This document shows positions 31,361 to 41,902 of a stretch of DNA of 64,000 bases, piece after piece. The stretch lies in contig BSYQ01000002.1 in NCBI GenBank assembly GCA_030272585.1, positions 6,138,001 to 6,202,000 on the forward strand, in the 5' to 3' direction. The position numbers and the translations under genes are program-made. The stretch is from Bryopsis sp. KO-2023 (Eukaryota > Chlorophyta > Ulvophyceae > Bryopsidales > Bryopsidaceae). Each line of letters starts with the position of its first letter. Position 1 is the first letter of the stretch. The notes beneath the pieces were generated by a model that did not search any database, was not told where the DNA came from, and was given only the letters and a program-made list of their open reading frames with translations.

Positions 31361-34137
31361 CTGCAGACGCAACGAATATTGAGATTGTGGCAGAGGTCCA
31401 GTCTGAAGGGGGACGTGTTGTCGATGAGCCTGCTGAAGAGGTAGACTTGACGGAGGCTGGCGGTCAGCATGGAGCCGACCAAAGCGCGTCACAGGGGAAA
31501 GAGGCACAGGAATCTTCAATGGACGAGGAAGTCGCACTGATTGAAGCACAAGCTGCTGTGTGGAAACGTCAGAATCGAACCTCAGAAGTTTGGGGATGTT
31601 TCAGGAGCCTTGGAAAAAAAAAAGAGAACGACATTGAAGTCGAAGGTTTGGCGTGCATATTCTGTTGCAAAGACATCAAAACGCTGAACGACGTTCTTGG
31701 AAAACAACGGTCCCCCCGAGGAATCATAATGTACAAGAGCACTAGTGGAACAGGCTCTATTCGAAAGCATGCAATCAGTTCCCACGGAGACGTAAGTGTT
31801 CACTGATTTCTTCCCTCGTGAAATGCAACATTCAATTCAACCATCACTAAATAAACTGGGATTCAAACCTGCATCCACCACACCTCTGACCATGGTCTAG
31901 CACCTTAGCCACCTTACCCAACAACACACTACAATTGTCTCGAATGTTGCAGATATTCAAGCGGATGAAATCTCTTGAAACGGAGAGAGAAAACAAGAAA
32001 CGGAAGAACATAATGCCACAGAAGAGTGCCCTTGCAACAACAGTCACTCAGTTTTTTCACAAGAAGAGGAAATACAAGGCAAACTCAAAACAACAACAAA
32101 TATTCATTCAAGATCTTTTGTTGTTTATCGTCAAAGAATTGCAGCCGCTATCCATCGTCGAAGGACCTTTCTTTAGGCAGATGCTTCTTCGTTGCGATCC
32201 AAACTTTGTGTTCCCATCACGGCGGAGAGTGCGAGATGTCCTGTTGAAGGAATTGCGTCAAAAGGTCGATAGGGAGCACGTAGCCCCGATTCTGAAAGTG
32301 GCCGGGAGTATTTCCTTGACGTTCGACTTGTGGATGTCCCGAAAAACCGAAGACTTGTTCGCGATGATTGCTCATTGGATCGGCGATGATTGGGCGGTGT
32401 ACCACCGATGTCTTGGCTTGGTGAAGGCTAACCACACGGATGGCAGTAGCCTTTCAAATGAATTACACGCTTTATTGGTGAAGTATAACATTGCGAATCG
32501 AGTTTTGGGATCAACAAAAGACCAAGGAAGCAATATGCAGAGCTGTATCAAAGCTCTCGATGATATCCAACAAAAAAGTGGAAGTGTCCATATTGTGGAC
32601 AGTCTCCCATCTCTTCTGAATAGATTTGATGGGACGTGCTATGCCCATCTCATCAGTACGACGCTGTCCAAGGTTTTCACGAAGCAGCAACAGAGAGAGA
32701 GTCAAATCGATCATGGATTCAGCACCATCAAGTTTTTTGAGTTGAAGACACAACTTCAGAGTCAAATCACGTACACCAAAAAAAGTAGCAAGGGTCGACA
32801 GCTCTGGAACAATGCACAGGTATGCTGCATACCGTATGCATTAGTTCGCAGTTGTACCCACTCCTTGTTAACGTGAAAGAGAAAAAAAAGAAGCCGCACA
32901 ATTGTTTCCGCGTTAACCTTGCACGTGCGTGCACCCGCAGGAAAAGTGCAATGAGAGCCCCATCACGTTGATCACTCCAGTGAAAACCAGAATGGGATCG
33001 ACTTTGGCGATGTTCGAGCAATGCTTGAGGAAAAGGAAGAGCTTGCATGTGCTCTACACAGACCTAGTTGAGGCAAAGTATCAAGATCGTCGCCTCAGTC
33101 GAAATCAATGGATGGTCGTCAACGCCGTTTGCGACGTTCTCAAGCCAGTATGCATAGTCATTGTCAAACAGCAAACCCGGGCGTCAGAATATTGGTTGCT
33201 TTCTGATGCGGTGGCAACCATGACGGAGTTATTTATAAACTTGAGGAATGAGCCGCCACCACTCCAGGAATTGGAAGAGTTTGACGACGAAATCTTCAAA
33301 GAAGAAATTCGTGAGCTACGAAAGAGGGTCACCAAAGTTGTTCGTGAGACTATCTTTCCATCGGTATCTCCTTTGATTTCTTTCTCAGCCGGGAAGGGCC
33401 ACACGATGCTGAGCCTCATGCTTGACCCGAAGTACAAGAGTATGAGGATTGTCTCAAAGCTGATCAACGACAAAGGGCGTGCAAAGGCAGTCATTGAGAT
33501 GTATGACACGATGTTGTTAATCCCTCTTCTAGCAGACATCGCTGAGCGGTTCACATCGCATCAGGCTGGGGACGGCGGTGTTGATATTACAGCTGTAACA
33601 AGCGACGGTGGGGCTACAACACCCAGACCTTGTGACAGCAGCGGAAGCGATGTGTTTGCCGAAAATGCTGGTGAGTTAGACAGTGAGAGGATTGCCAGGG
33701 ACGCAGCCATTTCGATGGCCACGCAAGAGTTGGAGCGCTTCCGCAGGCATCCTGTTCCCGATCGCAAGGACGAAGGATTTTCCAGCTTACAATGGTGGAA
33801 GGGAAATTGCGGCATGTTTCCAATAGTTGCAGAGGTTTCCAAGGCAATAAATGGTGTGCAAGGAACTCAGATTGAATGCGAACGAGTGTTCAGTATTGCC
33901 GGAATTCTCACTCGTCATCGGCGCAATCGCACGTCTGCGGAGCTGGTCGACGATCTCATGTTCATTCACAAGAACTACCCTGATGAGGAGGCACTGGACG
34001 CTCTCAAGGCCATGAAAGAAGAGAACAAAACTATGCCGGTTTATGGCAATGATTTCGTGAAAAACATGGAGAGTGAAGAATCACTTTGGGAAGACCTTTC
34101 ATCGGATAAAGACGACTACGCGCGCGATCACACTTGA
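31351..34137 (+). CDS. hAT transposase, three exons, about 834 aa
   Basis: Exons 31351-31791, 31953-32819 and 32941-34137, with GTAAGT/TTGCAG and GTATGC/CCGCAG boundaries, all in phase 0. Residues about 75-148 form a BED-type zinc finger (ACIFC, then RKHAISSHGD). Exon 2 holds the RNase-H-like core (SLTFDLWMSRKTED, GSTKDQGSNMQ, CYAHLIS). Exon 3 ends in an hATC dimerisation region (LQWWKGNCGMFP, then ECERVFSIAGILTRHRRNRT). The protein cuts and joins the element ends. No stop or frameshift seen, so the element may be autonomous. A tRNA-like SINE fragment sits antisense in intron 1. Confidence 0.9.
31855..31935 (-). repeat. tRNA-like SINE fragment inside hAT intron 1
   Basis: On the minus strand it has an A-box-like GGTGGCTAAGGTGCTAGACC and a B-box-like GGTTTGAATCCC about 30 bases later, the order and spacing of an internal Pol III promoter. 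It fills about half of the 161-base intron. It does not fold as a full tRNA. Confidence 0.5.
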
Positions 34138-34329
34138 GATCAGTCTCTTGGCTGGTGGAGAACCGAAAATGAACTGAAACATTTTTGCTGAAGCTGTAAT
34201 CTGTTGTGGGAATCGATACTTGTAGAAGAACTGAAGTGTTTCAGCATGTAATTTTTGGTTTGGTTTGGTTTGAAGTGTTTCAAAAATCAACTACGACCAA
34301 AGATTTAACACGCAACAAATGATCAATTA

Positions 34330-34494
34330 TGATTATACGGGTCCGGCAATTACCCTGTAATTATCCACCTATTATCCAGGTCCGTGGATAATGGGTTCAA
34401 CGGATATCCGGTATTGCCATTATCCGCGGATAGTCCGCCTGGAGATATCCGGATCCGGTCTGACGGGGTCAAAAGTGATATCCGCTCAACACTG
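34330..34494 (+). repeat. Right subterminal array of GGATAAT/ATTATCC words
   Basis: Counterpart of the left array, with attatcc, ggataat and atatccgg repeated up to the terminal caacactg. Confidence 0.65.
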
Positions 34495-34770
34495 GTTGCG
34501 ACCACCCAAGGCAATGAGATCCTTCATCTTGGTACAACAATATGTGTGAAAGTCATTTTGGTCCTTGTGAATACTGGGCTCTATTGGTTCATGCAACCAC
34601 GCACGCTCCAAGCCGATTTTTCTTTTGAAGGACGATTCCTGATTTGTAACCTCTCGCCAAGATGTGGCGACACAAGAGCATCTAGCAAGCAATACAGCAG
34701 GAATTCTTCCAAGAATATCAACCAGGATATCCCTGGGCAAGTCCCATTCGACTGGAACGTAGTCGCTCAT
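34495..34770 (-). pseudogene. F-box/WD40 paralogue D, 5' part (F-box), split by hAT
   Basis: Starts MSDYVPVEWDLPRDIL at 34770 after the conserved leader. The F-box is DILVDILGRIPAVLLARCSC, and the frame runs ALGGRN to the hAT edge. Removing the element and one target duplication leaves the same frame and spacing as in B, so hAT insertion is the only visible defect of gene D. Confidence 0.9.
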
Positions 34771-34789
34771 GGTTGCGCCCCCCTTCAAT
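34771..34789 (-). promoter_or_regulatory. Conserved 5' leader of paralogue D
   Basis: Minus-strand attgaaggggggcgcaacc, the same 19 bases as before the gene at 3960. Confidence 0.45.
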
Positions 34790-35059
34790 TTAAAAAAAAC
34801 ACGACCGATGTATCAATAAATATTTGCTCTACTCGGGAAAAAAAAATGTTGCTCTGCAAAGCCAGACTTTCGTCGCTTGGCCGAGCGCGCAAGTCTTTTC
34901 AAGAAATAAAAAGTTGTATGGACACCGTGAACCAGCAGAGGCAAAGCGAGGCCACACTCCCTCCCCAAACCGCGTTGCAAAAATTTACAAGGAAGACGTC
35001 CAGAGAACAGGTAGGAAACAAGGACAAAAAGTTGGGCTAAATATGTCATTTATCTCCCC

Positions 35060-35560
35060 CCCCTCCCCTCTCTATGGACGAAACCCGTTTACACTCAAAC
35101 CGACCTTCCCGCAAAAATTGAGAAGAGCGCACGAGCCAACCACCTCTGTGCGGCTGGTCAATATCAAAAAGGTTTTCAGGAGAGGGACTCGATCGTCCGA
35201 AAAAGTTGGTTGTGGACTGCGATCACATCTCTTTTTAACTGCAACGGTGGTGTCGGATTGATCGACGCTGATGATCCGACAAGTTGACAGGGGGGGGGTC
35301 GAGGTCAAATTCTCTGCAGTGAGTGGAAGAGTGACGACCTTTTTTTTTTGCACGCGTGCGTTGGGGGGTTCCGATTCCAGCGCCCACGAATATTTCCACT
35401 GACGAGACGTCGGTACTGCATTCTGCCACACTATTCTGAGGCGATTGGACGACACCATCCAATGACGGCTGGATTTAGAGTGCGACCGTTCGCTGCAGAT
35501 CCAGTATGACAGAGCTGCGCCCCTTCAAGCCGCTCGTGGAGGGGCTTGCCAGCTGGCTGG
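35060..35560 (-). repeat. Promoter-proximal upstream block of gene D
   Basis: The reverse complement matches 21130-21600 (R3) closely and 9713-9900 (R2) more weakly, including ACTTGTCGGATCATCAGCGT. This is the upstream block of the F-box/WD40 duplication in inverted orientation. Confidence 0.6.
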
Positions 35561-36089
35561 AAATATGATGAACGTGGGATGCGATGTTTGAGCGAAAAAT
35601 TGCTTTAAAAGGAGTGCTAGAACCTAACCTTGAGGATGTCAGTCATGGAAGCATTTCCATGTGTGTTGAAAATGAAACCCCCTGTTCTGGAGATGATGAG
35701 GGGTCCACTGGATTGATGTGTATGCATCAGGTAATTGCTTAATTGGCACTGAAAGGCAGAATCACACTCTGCACCCGAATGGAATACTCAATTGTCCAAT
35801 TTTCTTGTTTCTTTTTCCCCTTTGTCTTCATTAAAACAAGAACCCCCCCTCGTTAATTGACCACTGAGCCCTGCTGCCGAATTTCTTTCAAGAACCCAAA
35901 AAGAAAAATCCCTATCAATTAATAAAAAACATTGGTGTGGCCTGAATTGACATGACCAATCTTCCCATCATAAAACCTAGCTCCTAGGAAATTGACCATC
36001 GCAGAAAATTTGATTTTCAATGGAACACCTCAGGGTTTTCCCACCATCCTTTGTCCAAATCATTGAATGTGCTCTTGTATTTTCAGCCA

Positions 36090-36345
36090 TATCAATTCGA
36101 TTCTGGTGGATTTGACCTTCGTTTTGAAAATGTGGAAACTCAGGTAGCAGAGACCTGGACAAGGTTTTCTGGTTCTCAACGATGGGGGGGGGGGGGGGGG
36201 TTAATTGCAAAGAAACGAAAAGTAAAAATCTTCTGGGCCCTCCAATACTACTTCTGGCAGCAACAGGATTCTTTTCTCAAAAAGAATACAAAAATACTAG
36301 AATATCTGGAGGGCTTGCTAGTTCAGGGTCAATTATCCATCTGCT
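36090..36345 (+). repeat. Dispersed repeat, copy 1
   Basis: Shares cttcgttttgaaaatgtgga, gcaacaggattcttttctca and ctggagggcttgc with 38530-38760. It contains an 18-base G run at about 36183-36200. Confidence 0.5.
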
Positions 36346-36599
36346 GAAGACAAGAAAAGCACATTCTGGTGGCAGACACCTGTTCATCCAATGATGTAGT
36401 TGATGCCCGGCTTGCAGCAGTGTTTATGTCTGGCAGTTATCCGCTTGACTTCTCAGCTTTGAATCATATCATGTGTGGGGCCTGGAAACCAGCCAGCCAG
36501 ATTTTCCACATGGTGGAAATGTTGATGGAGGGAGGCCGCCGCTGGCCCCCATGTTCTGGAGATTGAGGGGTGCGATGCATTGATTTATTCATCAGGTAA

Positions 36600-37640
36600 G
36601 AAATTGACATCATAATTTTTCTTCCAGGGTATCTTGAATACTTGAATAAGTAACCCCTCGGCTTGTTTTGGAGATGGGGATAAAAGTGCAAAAATTGAAT
36701 ATAACAGGGGTTATTATTTATTTTTTCAAGTTATTCTACTTTCTGTGTTTTTTATATTATCAATGACTATTAATATCAATTGCAATTCCTCTTGTGGAAG
36801 TCTTTTCAATGAAAGAAGTGTTTGTTTGCATTGTTGTTAAGGCAGTGAAGACTGACCCTTCACTCATTCCCTATTTTGTAGCCATTTTCTTTGGCAGCCT
36901 TGTTAGCTCTCAACAGCCATGCCTAAGAGGACAGAATGATTTTCTATGAAGGGTGCAATGCCAAACCGCAGAGAAGCGACCAGTGCCCGAGCTTTTCTTG
37001 TTCATGATTTCACAAGCAGCACAAGGGGTCCACAATCTTCATTCCTCACTAAATGTACCCCATAAAACCTAACAGTCTTACAATCCAGATCAGCCCCCGT
37101 AAAACCTAACAGTCTTACAATCGATGCCAGCAAGCACATATCAGGGTCTCAATACCATACATTAATCAACAGCTCAGTGACATCACAAAAAATTCCATCA
37201 GTCTCGGTGAAAAAGAAAACAGTTCAAAAAACAGGTGACCATTATTCATTAACAGCAAATCAAATTATGTGAGGATAGTGGTTGGCATCCTCGAGAAAAC
37301 AAAAAGATAAAGACCATTAATCACGCACTACTATAATAAATTATTGACAATCCCAGCAGCTCCCCAAAACAAGTTTCAGCACCAGCAATCTCCTCGCGCT
37401 CGTAACTTGCGACCTACACCTGTGGACGACCCAGCGTCAGACTGGAATAAATTGCAGAGGATAAAATATGCGAAGAAATAATTTCTCTCCAACAACATGC
37501 ACGTCTCGTGGCCTGACACGTTAACATCCAGCTGAGCGCGGGAGGAGTGCAACACCCAAGAAAACCCAAAGCCCCTCCAAAAATGAAGAGTTAAAACATG
37601 CTTGGGATTCTTATCGACGCACCTGAAAACTCCTCGTTAC
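36600..37640. other. Intergenic, no gene seen
   Basis: A short direct repeat cataaaacctaacagtctta... occurs twice at 37060-37125. No ORF of note. Confidence 0.4.
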
Positions 37641-37647
37641 CGAGACT

Positions 37648-38251
37648 TTAACCAAGGGTACGAAGCTTTTTAACCTGAGGAAAATCACAGAGAAATCAGC
37701 AATCCCGGCAAACGTTGCATACAGAAGATTTTACCACGGCAAGCAAAATCCCGAGCAGAGCACTCACAACGTTTTTTGCTGCCTGGACGACCATCACCTG
37801 CAAACATCAACATCAAACACAGAAGAATTTTTGATTTAGTTGATCAGCCTCGATTCTTGAGGAGGAAAGAATTTTAGTAGGGTGGTTTTGGCAAAAACCA
37901 TGACGTTGTAGATTCAGATAGAGGGAAAGGTTTGTGTGCGCACCCTCTTCGAAGGGGGAGGTGGAGGAGGTGGAGGAGGCGGGGGAGGTGGAGGGGGTGG
38001 GGGTGGTGGCGGCGGTGGGGCCTTCTTGCCAGGTGAATGCCTGACAACAATCTTCTTGACAGGTACAAGGTACACGGGGTCGTATCCTGTGACAGGGAAA
38101 ATGTACCCATCGATAGACGTGGCTCGAGCTTCAGCTAACGAGAACACGAACACATCAAGGCCTCACCTCCTTTTTCCCCGGCGGAGACCGTTGCCACACA
38201 GACAGAGAGCACAAGCAGGGCCACAAGCATGGTTGCTTTGGTTGATTTCAT
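37648..38251 (-). CDS. Small secreted polyproline protein, four exons (about 94 aa)
   Basis: Minus-strand model: exons 38251-38167, 38086-37944, 37797-37768 and 37674-37648. All introns are GT..AG (GTGAGG, GTGCGC, GTGAGT donors) and phases agree (1, 0, 0). Residues 1-24 are a strong signal peptide (MKSTKATMLVALLVLSVCVA) with a likely cut near VSA-GE. The mature part has GYDPVYLVPVKKIVVRHSPG, then 22 consecutive prolines, then a basic end. If the exon-2 donor is not used, the frame instead stops at 37914. The protein is probably cell-wall or extracellular-matrix related, by composition only. Confidence 0.6.
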
Positions 38252-38529
38252 CCTCAAGGTTCCGGTCGTTCTTAGTAGCGCAAGTTGATCCGATTCTCCA
38301 GGTACGCAAGTCCCCCAACGCTCTTGTGTTGACGGTTTGATTGATGGCCGAGCTTCCTTTTAAGGGGAGGGCAGCCATGATGCCAGGACAGATCTCTGGA
38401 CAAAAACGATCGATCTTGACCCGTGAAGTTGATTGATTGATCCGCGAATGTGGCATGATGGTCTTTGGACAGACAAAGGCAGTATCGGACTCACTGGAAT
38501 GCGCCAGGGCTGGTAGACGTTTGTCGGTT

Positions 38530-38760
38530 TGATTTGACGCGGGTGGATAAGGATTTCGTTTTGAAAATGTTGCAACTCAGATAGTAGATATCTGAACATG
38601 ATTTTCCCGTGCATGAGGATGAGGGTGGACAAAAAAAGGCGAAATCAGCTGGACTTTTTGATGCTACAGACAGCAACAGGAGCCCTGTCTCAAAAGGAAT
38701 CCAAAAAACACAAAAACTCTGGAGGGCTTGCCAGGTTAGGGTCACTTAGCTGGTATCTAG
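38530..38760 (+). repeat. Dispersed repeat, copy 2
   Basis: Counterpart of 36090-36345 by eye, sharing gcaacagga and ctctggagggcttgcca. Confidence 0.5.
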
Positions 38761-38832
38761 AAAAAAAGAAAAGGGGAAAAAGAGTGTTAGTGGCCAGGCC
38801 AGGGTAGGTTTCCTTTGATTTGGGGTAGAACA

Positions 38833-38880
38833 ATAGGAAGAAAAATATCCAGAAAATTTTCTGAATATTTTTCTTCCTAT
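38833..38880. repeat. 48-bp near-perfect palindrome
   Basis: Two 24-base arms (ataggaagaaaaatat... and its complement) meet at aaaatttt with a single mismatched pair and no spacer. It could form a cruciform or an RNA hairpin. No flanking element recognised. Confidence 0.85.
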
Positions 38881-39020
38881 GGTTTAAACCATTGCCTATG
38901 TCTTTTTATGCTGGTCAGTAGGAAAAAGGAATGGCTCATAATTTAACAAGCAAGTGTGGGTGTGGTCGAAAATTTCGTGTGAAGGGTATCTAAACCCAGA
39001 AGCGCCCACTTAATCGGAGG

Positions 39021-39100
39021 CGGGACCGTGGCTCGAGGCAAGGCGTTGACGTTTGTGCTTCGAGCACCTCCCGTCGAGGGTTCGAATCCTTTCATTTTGA
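39021..39100 (+). repeat. tRNA-like Pol III promoter (SINE head)
   Basis: CCGTGGCTCGAGGCAAGGCG resembles an A box and GGGTTCGAATCC fits the B box, about 40 bases apart. A weak T arm can pair, but no full cloverleaf forms, so a SINE or tRNA relic is more likely than a tRNA. Confidence 0.5.
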
Positions 39101-39104
39101 CACA

Positions 39105-40765
39105 CGACTGGTCTTTGTCGCTGTGAAATTAACAGTGAGAATGGATGACACAACAACAATCACTACACGTCTCGACAAAACGCTCGTGGCAGCCACGTCC
39201 GAAACGAGTTTCTGGCGTTTCGGGTTGAGTTGCTTAGGGACATCTTCGATTCACCAAGTTACTTGCAGATTATGATGATCGTTTTTCAGACCTAGATAAC
39301 GATAGTGTGACATCTCTTCGTAGTACCGTCCCTAACGCAAGCAAAGAGGGTGCAAAAACTCACGACGGAGGACATTTAAGACACCTTTCAAGCACCTTAA
39401 TGGCTGTGATGTTGCCTTAATTTTGTATGTCAGAAACCTCGAAGCTGCGAATTTTGGTGTTTAATCCTTTTTTTGAAAAGCTTGATGTGGGGAAGACAGC
39501 GAGGCAGAATTTCTTCCTTTTTTTTGAGAGTACAAGCAAACGGCTCCTGGTGGTGGCCTAACGTAGGAGAGGGTGCGGAGGAAGAATGGATCGAAAAATT
39601 GTCTATGAAATTGTTTTTATCTGCGTGTGTTGGTGAAACAGAGACTGTGATCGTTGTGTTTCGGGGTGTGCTGCGGCACTTTTCCTGGCACGCCGCAGCC
39701 AGATACGTCCGACTAGAAACGGCTATGATGGTTTTCTTTTTCGTTTTTGCACCTGAATAGCTTTTTGGAGGTGTTTGCAAAGTCACAGGAAGCTAAAAAT
39801 CGATGCCAATACAGAAAGACAAACAATTCCCCATGTAAAACTGTCAAGATGTGGAGTGGAGCTGAGCCGAATGGATATTCTGGGTGTTTTCAGAGCTCTT
39901 GGCCTGTTTCCGATTTCCTACGGAACACTGTATAATTTGAGATTTGGGATGGAAATAGAAGGGTCTCCTGTACTCGTCTTAATATTTGGAGAATTTTTAA
40001 TAAGGTCTCGTCATTTCGGGAAAACATCTATCAAACAAGAGTCTAGTGACATATTCTACATTTTAAACCCAAAATGAAGACAAGCCAGAGTACCATCTAC
40101 ACATCATTGCTCACAATTTTCCCTGTGGATTCCTGTGATCCAGTTCCAATGGTGCTTTAGACCCAGGTACGTAGTGCAGAGTACGAACTTATCAGTGAAA
40201 AGAGGTTCTTTAGGAACCCATCAGCAGGTGGAGGGGGGTGGGGAGTGGTTGGACCAGCCTCAGCCCTAATCACAGCAAAGTCAAAGTGTGCAAGAAAGAA
40301 TGGCACCTTGGAGCCTTCATGATTATGGCGAGTCATAGGGGCTTTCAGCGAAATCGACCAAAAACTTCAACTTTCGGGGGGGCTGTGGGAAAAAAAAACA
40401 TTGCCCTGTTCAGCATTGAATAACACTTCCCGATCTTATTAGGTCGATCTCCCGATTGGTTCGTAGAGAGTCAAATCAGCCAATTAAGGTGATCTTTCAA
40501 AAAGCCTTGCAAAAATGTCCAGAGAGGTTGTGTAACTGCCAAAAACTGTTGAAGGCATTCATTCTGAGCCACTATGGTGTATTAGGAAAGCCTCCTGTGG
40601 AGTTACCCCATTCCTTTGGATAGCGTTCCCCTCCGCATGATGGAATTCCCAATGAAAGACTAGAATGTTACTTCAGCATGAAAATATGAAAAAGATGAAT
40701 GAAAGGACTAGAAAGACATGAGGGATCTTTTCAGAGAGTCCTCTCACCAATCAAGCTCAAGCTGA
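39105..40765. other. Intergenic, no convincing gene
   Basis: Overlapping ORFs on both strands at 39430-39786 (118 codons minus, 95 codons plus) have no splice context or recognised domain, and I leave them out. Confidence 0.4.
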
Positions 40766-40769
40766 ATCA

Positions 40770-41902
40770 GCTTTGGCTGCACCCAACAGTCTGACTGACT
40801 GACATCCCTTTCGAGGGGCATTCCACACCTCCATTGGGATTGGGCGCCCTGACCAGCCAGAGCCTAACCGGCCAGGTTGCAACAATCCACCAATCAAGGC
40901 CGACCACCAACATGCATGAAAATCCCCCAACCACAGGCACATCCCCCAACCAAACAAAATCAGCCGATATGGATGAAAATTTAAAAGAAAGACAGAATGA
41001 AGAATCCCCCCCCTCCCCAATTGGAAACCATTGGATTCGTTCCACGAAAAAAAATGAGATTCTTCCCGGAATCACCAGCTCAGGCGCGCTGCGCCAAAAC
41101 CATGGCACCCGTTGGTGCGTTTGGTTGCCTACCCAAACCGTGAGAACTCGACCGAGCTTCTCCAGAACAGGAAAGCGTTTTCCTGTCCCCACACAACAGC
41201 TCCCCGCACTCTCACCCACCTGACTCTTTGGTGGCTTTAATCGCCACGCGTGAGCATAGCGAGGACAGCGATTCGGATTCAGCTGGTTTGGACCAGGGAC
41301 GTCTTCGAAGACGTCGGAGAGCCCCTCGACGCGCGCACCACTGGTCAGTTTCTGGCGGTTGGGTGAATCATCCTTGGGGGGGTATTTGAGTGCGACATCG
41401 CTGCATGTTATCGTTCGGCCCGCTGGTCAAGGGGATCTGTTAGAGGATCCCTGGACACCAGGTCCCGGGTTCGAACCTTCACTCTCGAACTGACAGGGAT
41501 GATCAGATGCGCCAGGGAGGTCGTAGCCGCCGGTGCTGAAACCGCCGGCGGGGTTTTTGTTTTTGTTTCCGATTTTAATTTTAACTTTTTCTGGGGGGGG
41601 TTTGTTTTTGTTTCCGATTTTACTTTTTACTTTTTTTGGGGGATGTTTGGGAAAAACTGCTGTTGTTTTCGGTGTGTGTGCGTGTTTTGTTGGATCCTGG
41701 AAAGAATTTGTGCACAGAAAGAATTGCAAATGGTTTTGATCCCATAGGCAAAACAGTGACAAATCGAAGAGGATTTGTCCCAATCAAAAGGTAATCAATC
41801 CCCACTCCTTTTCGTAAAACAATGCACAGGGGATCCTTCTAGTCGAAACAAAACAAAACGCTGGGGCATTGTAGTAGAGCAAGTTACATTACAAGTGGAT
41901 AG
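40770..41902 (+). repeat. Composite repeat family M, copy 2 (fullest)
   Basis: Starts with ggctgcacccaacagtctga, shared with copy 1, and ends acattacaagtggatag, shared with copy 3. It carries the tRNA-like boxes near 41418-41480 (ctggtcaaggggatct, ggtcccgggttcgaacc), a T/G-rich stretch, and ends abruptly in coding-like sequence of the neighbouring minus-strand gene. About 1.1 kb. No ORF of its own and no terminal inverted repeats seen. Confidence 0.7.

Larger units (their letters stand above)
30725..34494 (+). mobile_element. Apparently intact hAT DNA transposon, 8-bp target duplication
   Basis: 3770 bases with terminal inverted repeats cagtgttg/caacactg and an 8-bp target duplication gttgcgac at 30717-30724 and 34495-34502, as expected for hAT. 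Both subterminal regions are crowded with the word ggataat or its complement attatcc. It encodes one three-exon transposase with no disabling change seen. It lies antisense in F-box/WD40 gene D, between the F-box and the propeller. Confidence 0.95.

Noticed and set aside
35072-35458. 128-codon minus-strand ORF
   Set aside because: It lies in the upstream block of gene D; the homologous blocks at 9.7 and 21.5 kb do not keep the frame.
36181-36200. 18-base G run as a regulatory G-quadruplex
   Set aside because: Homopolymer runs are common in this genome, and nothing nearby suggests function.
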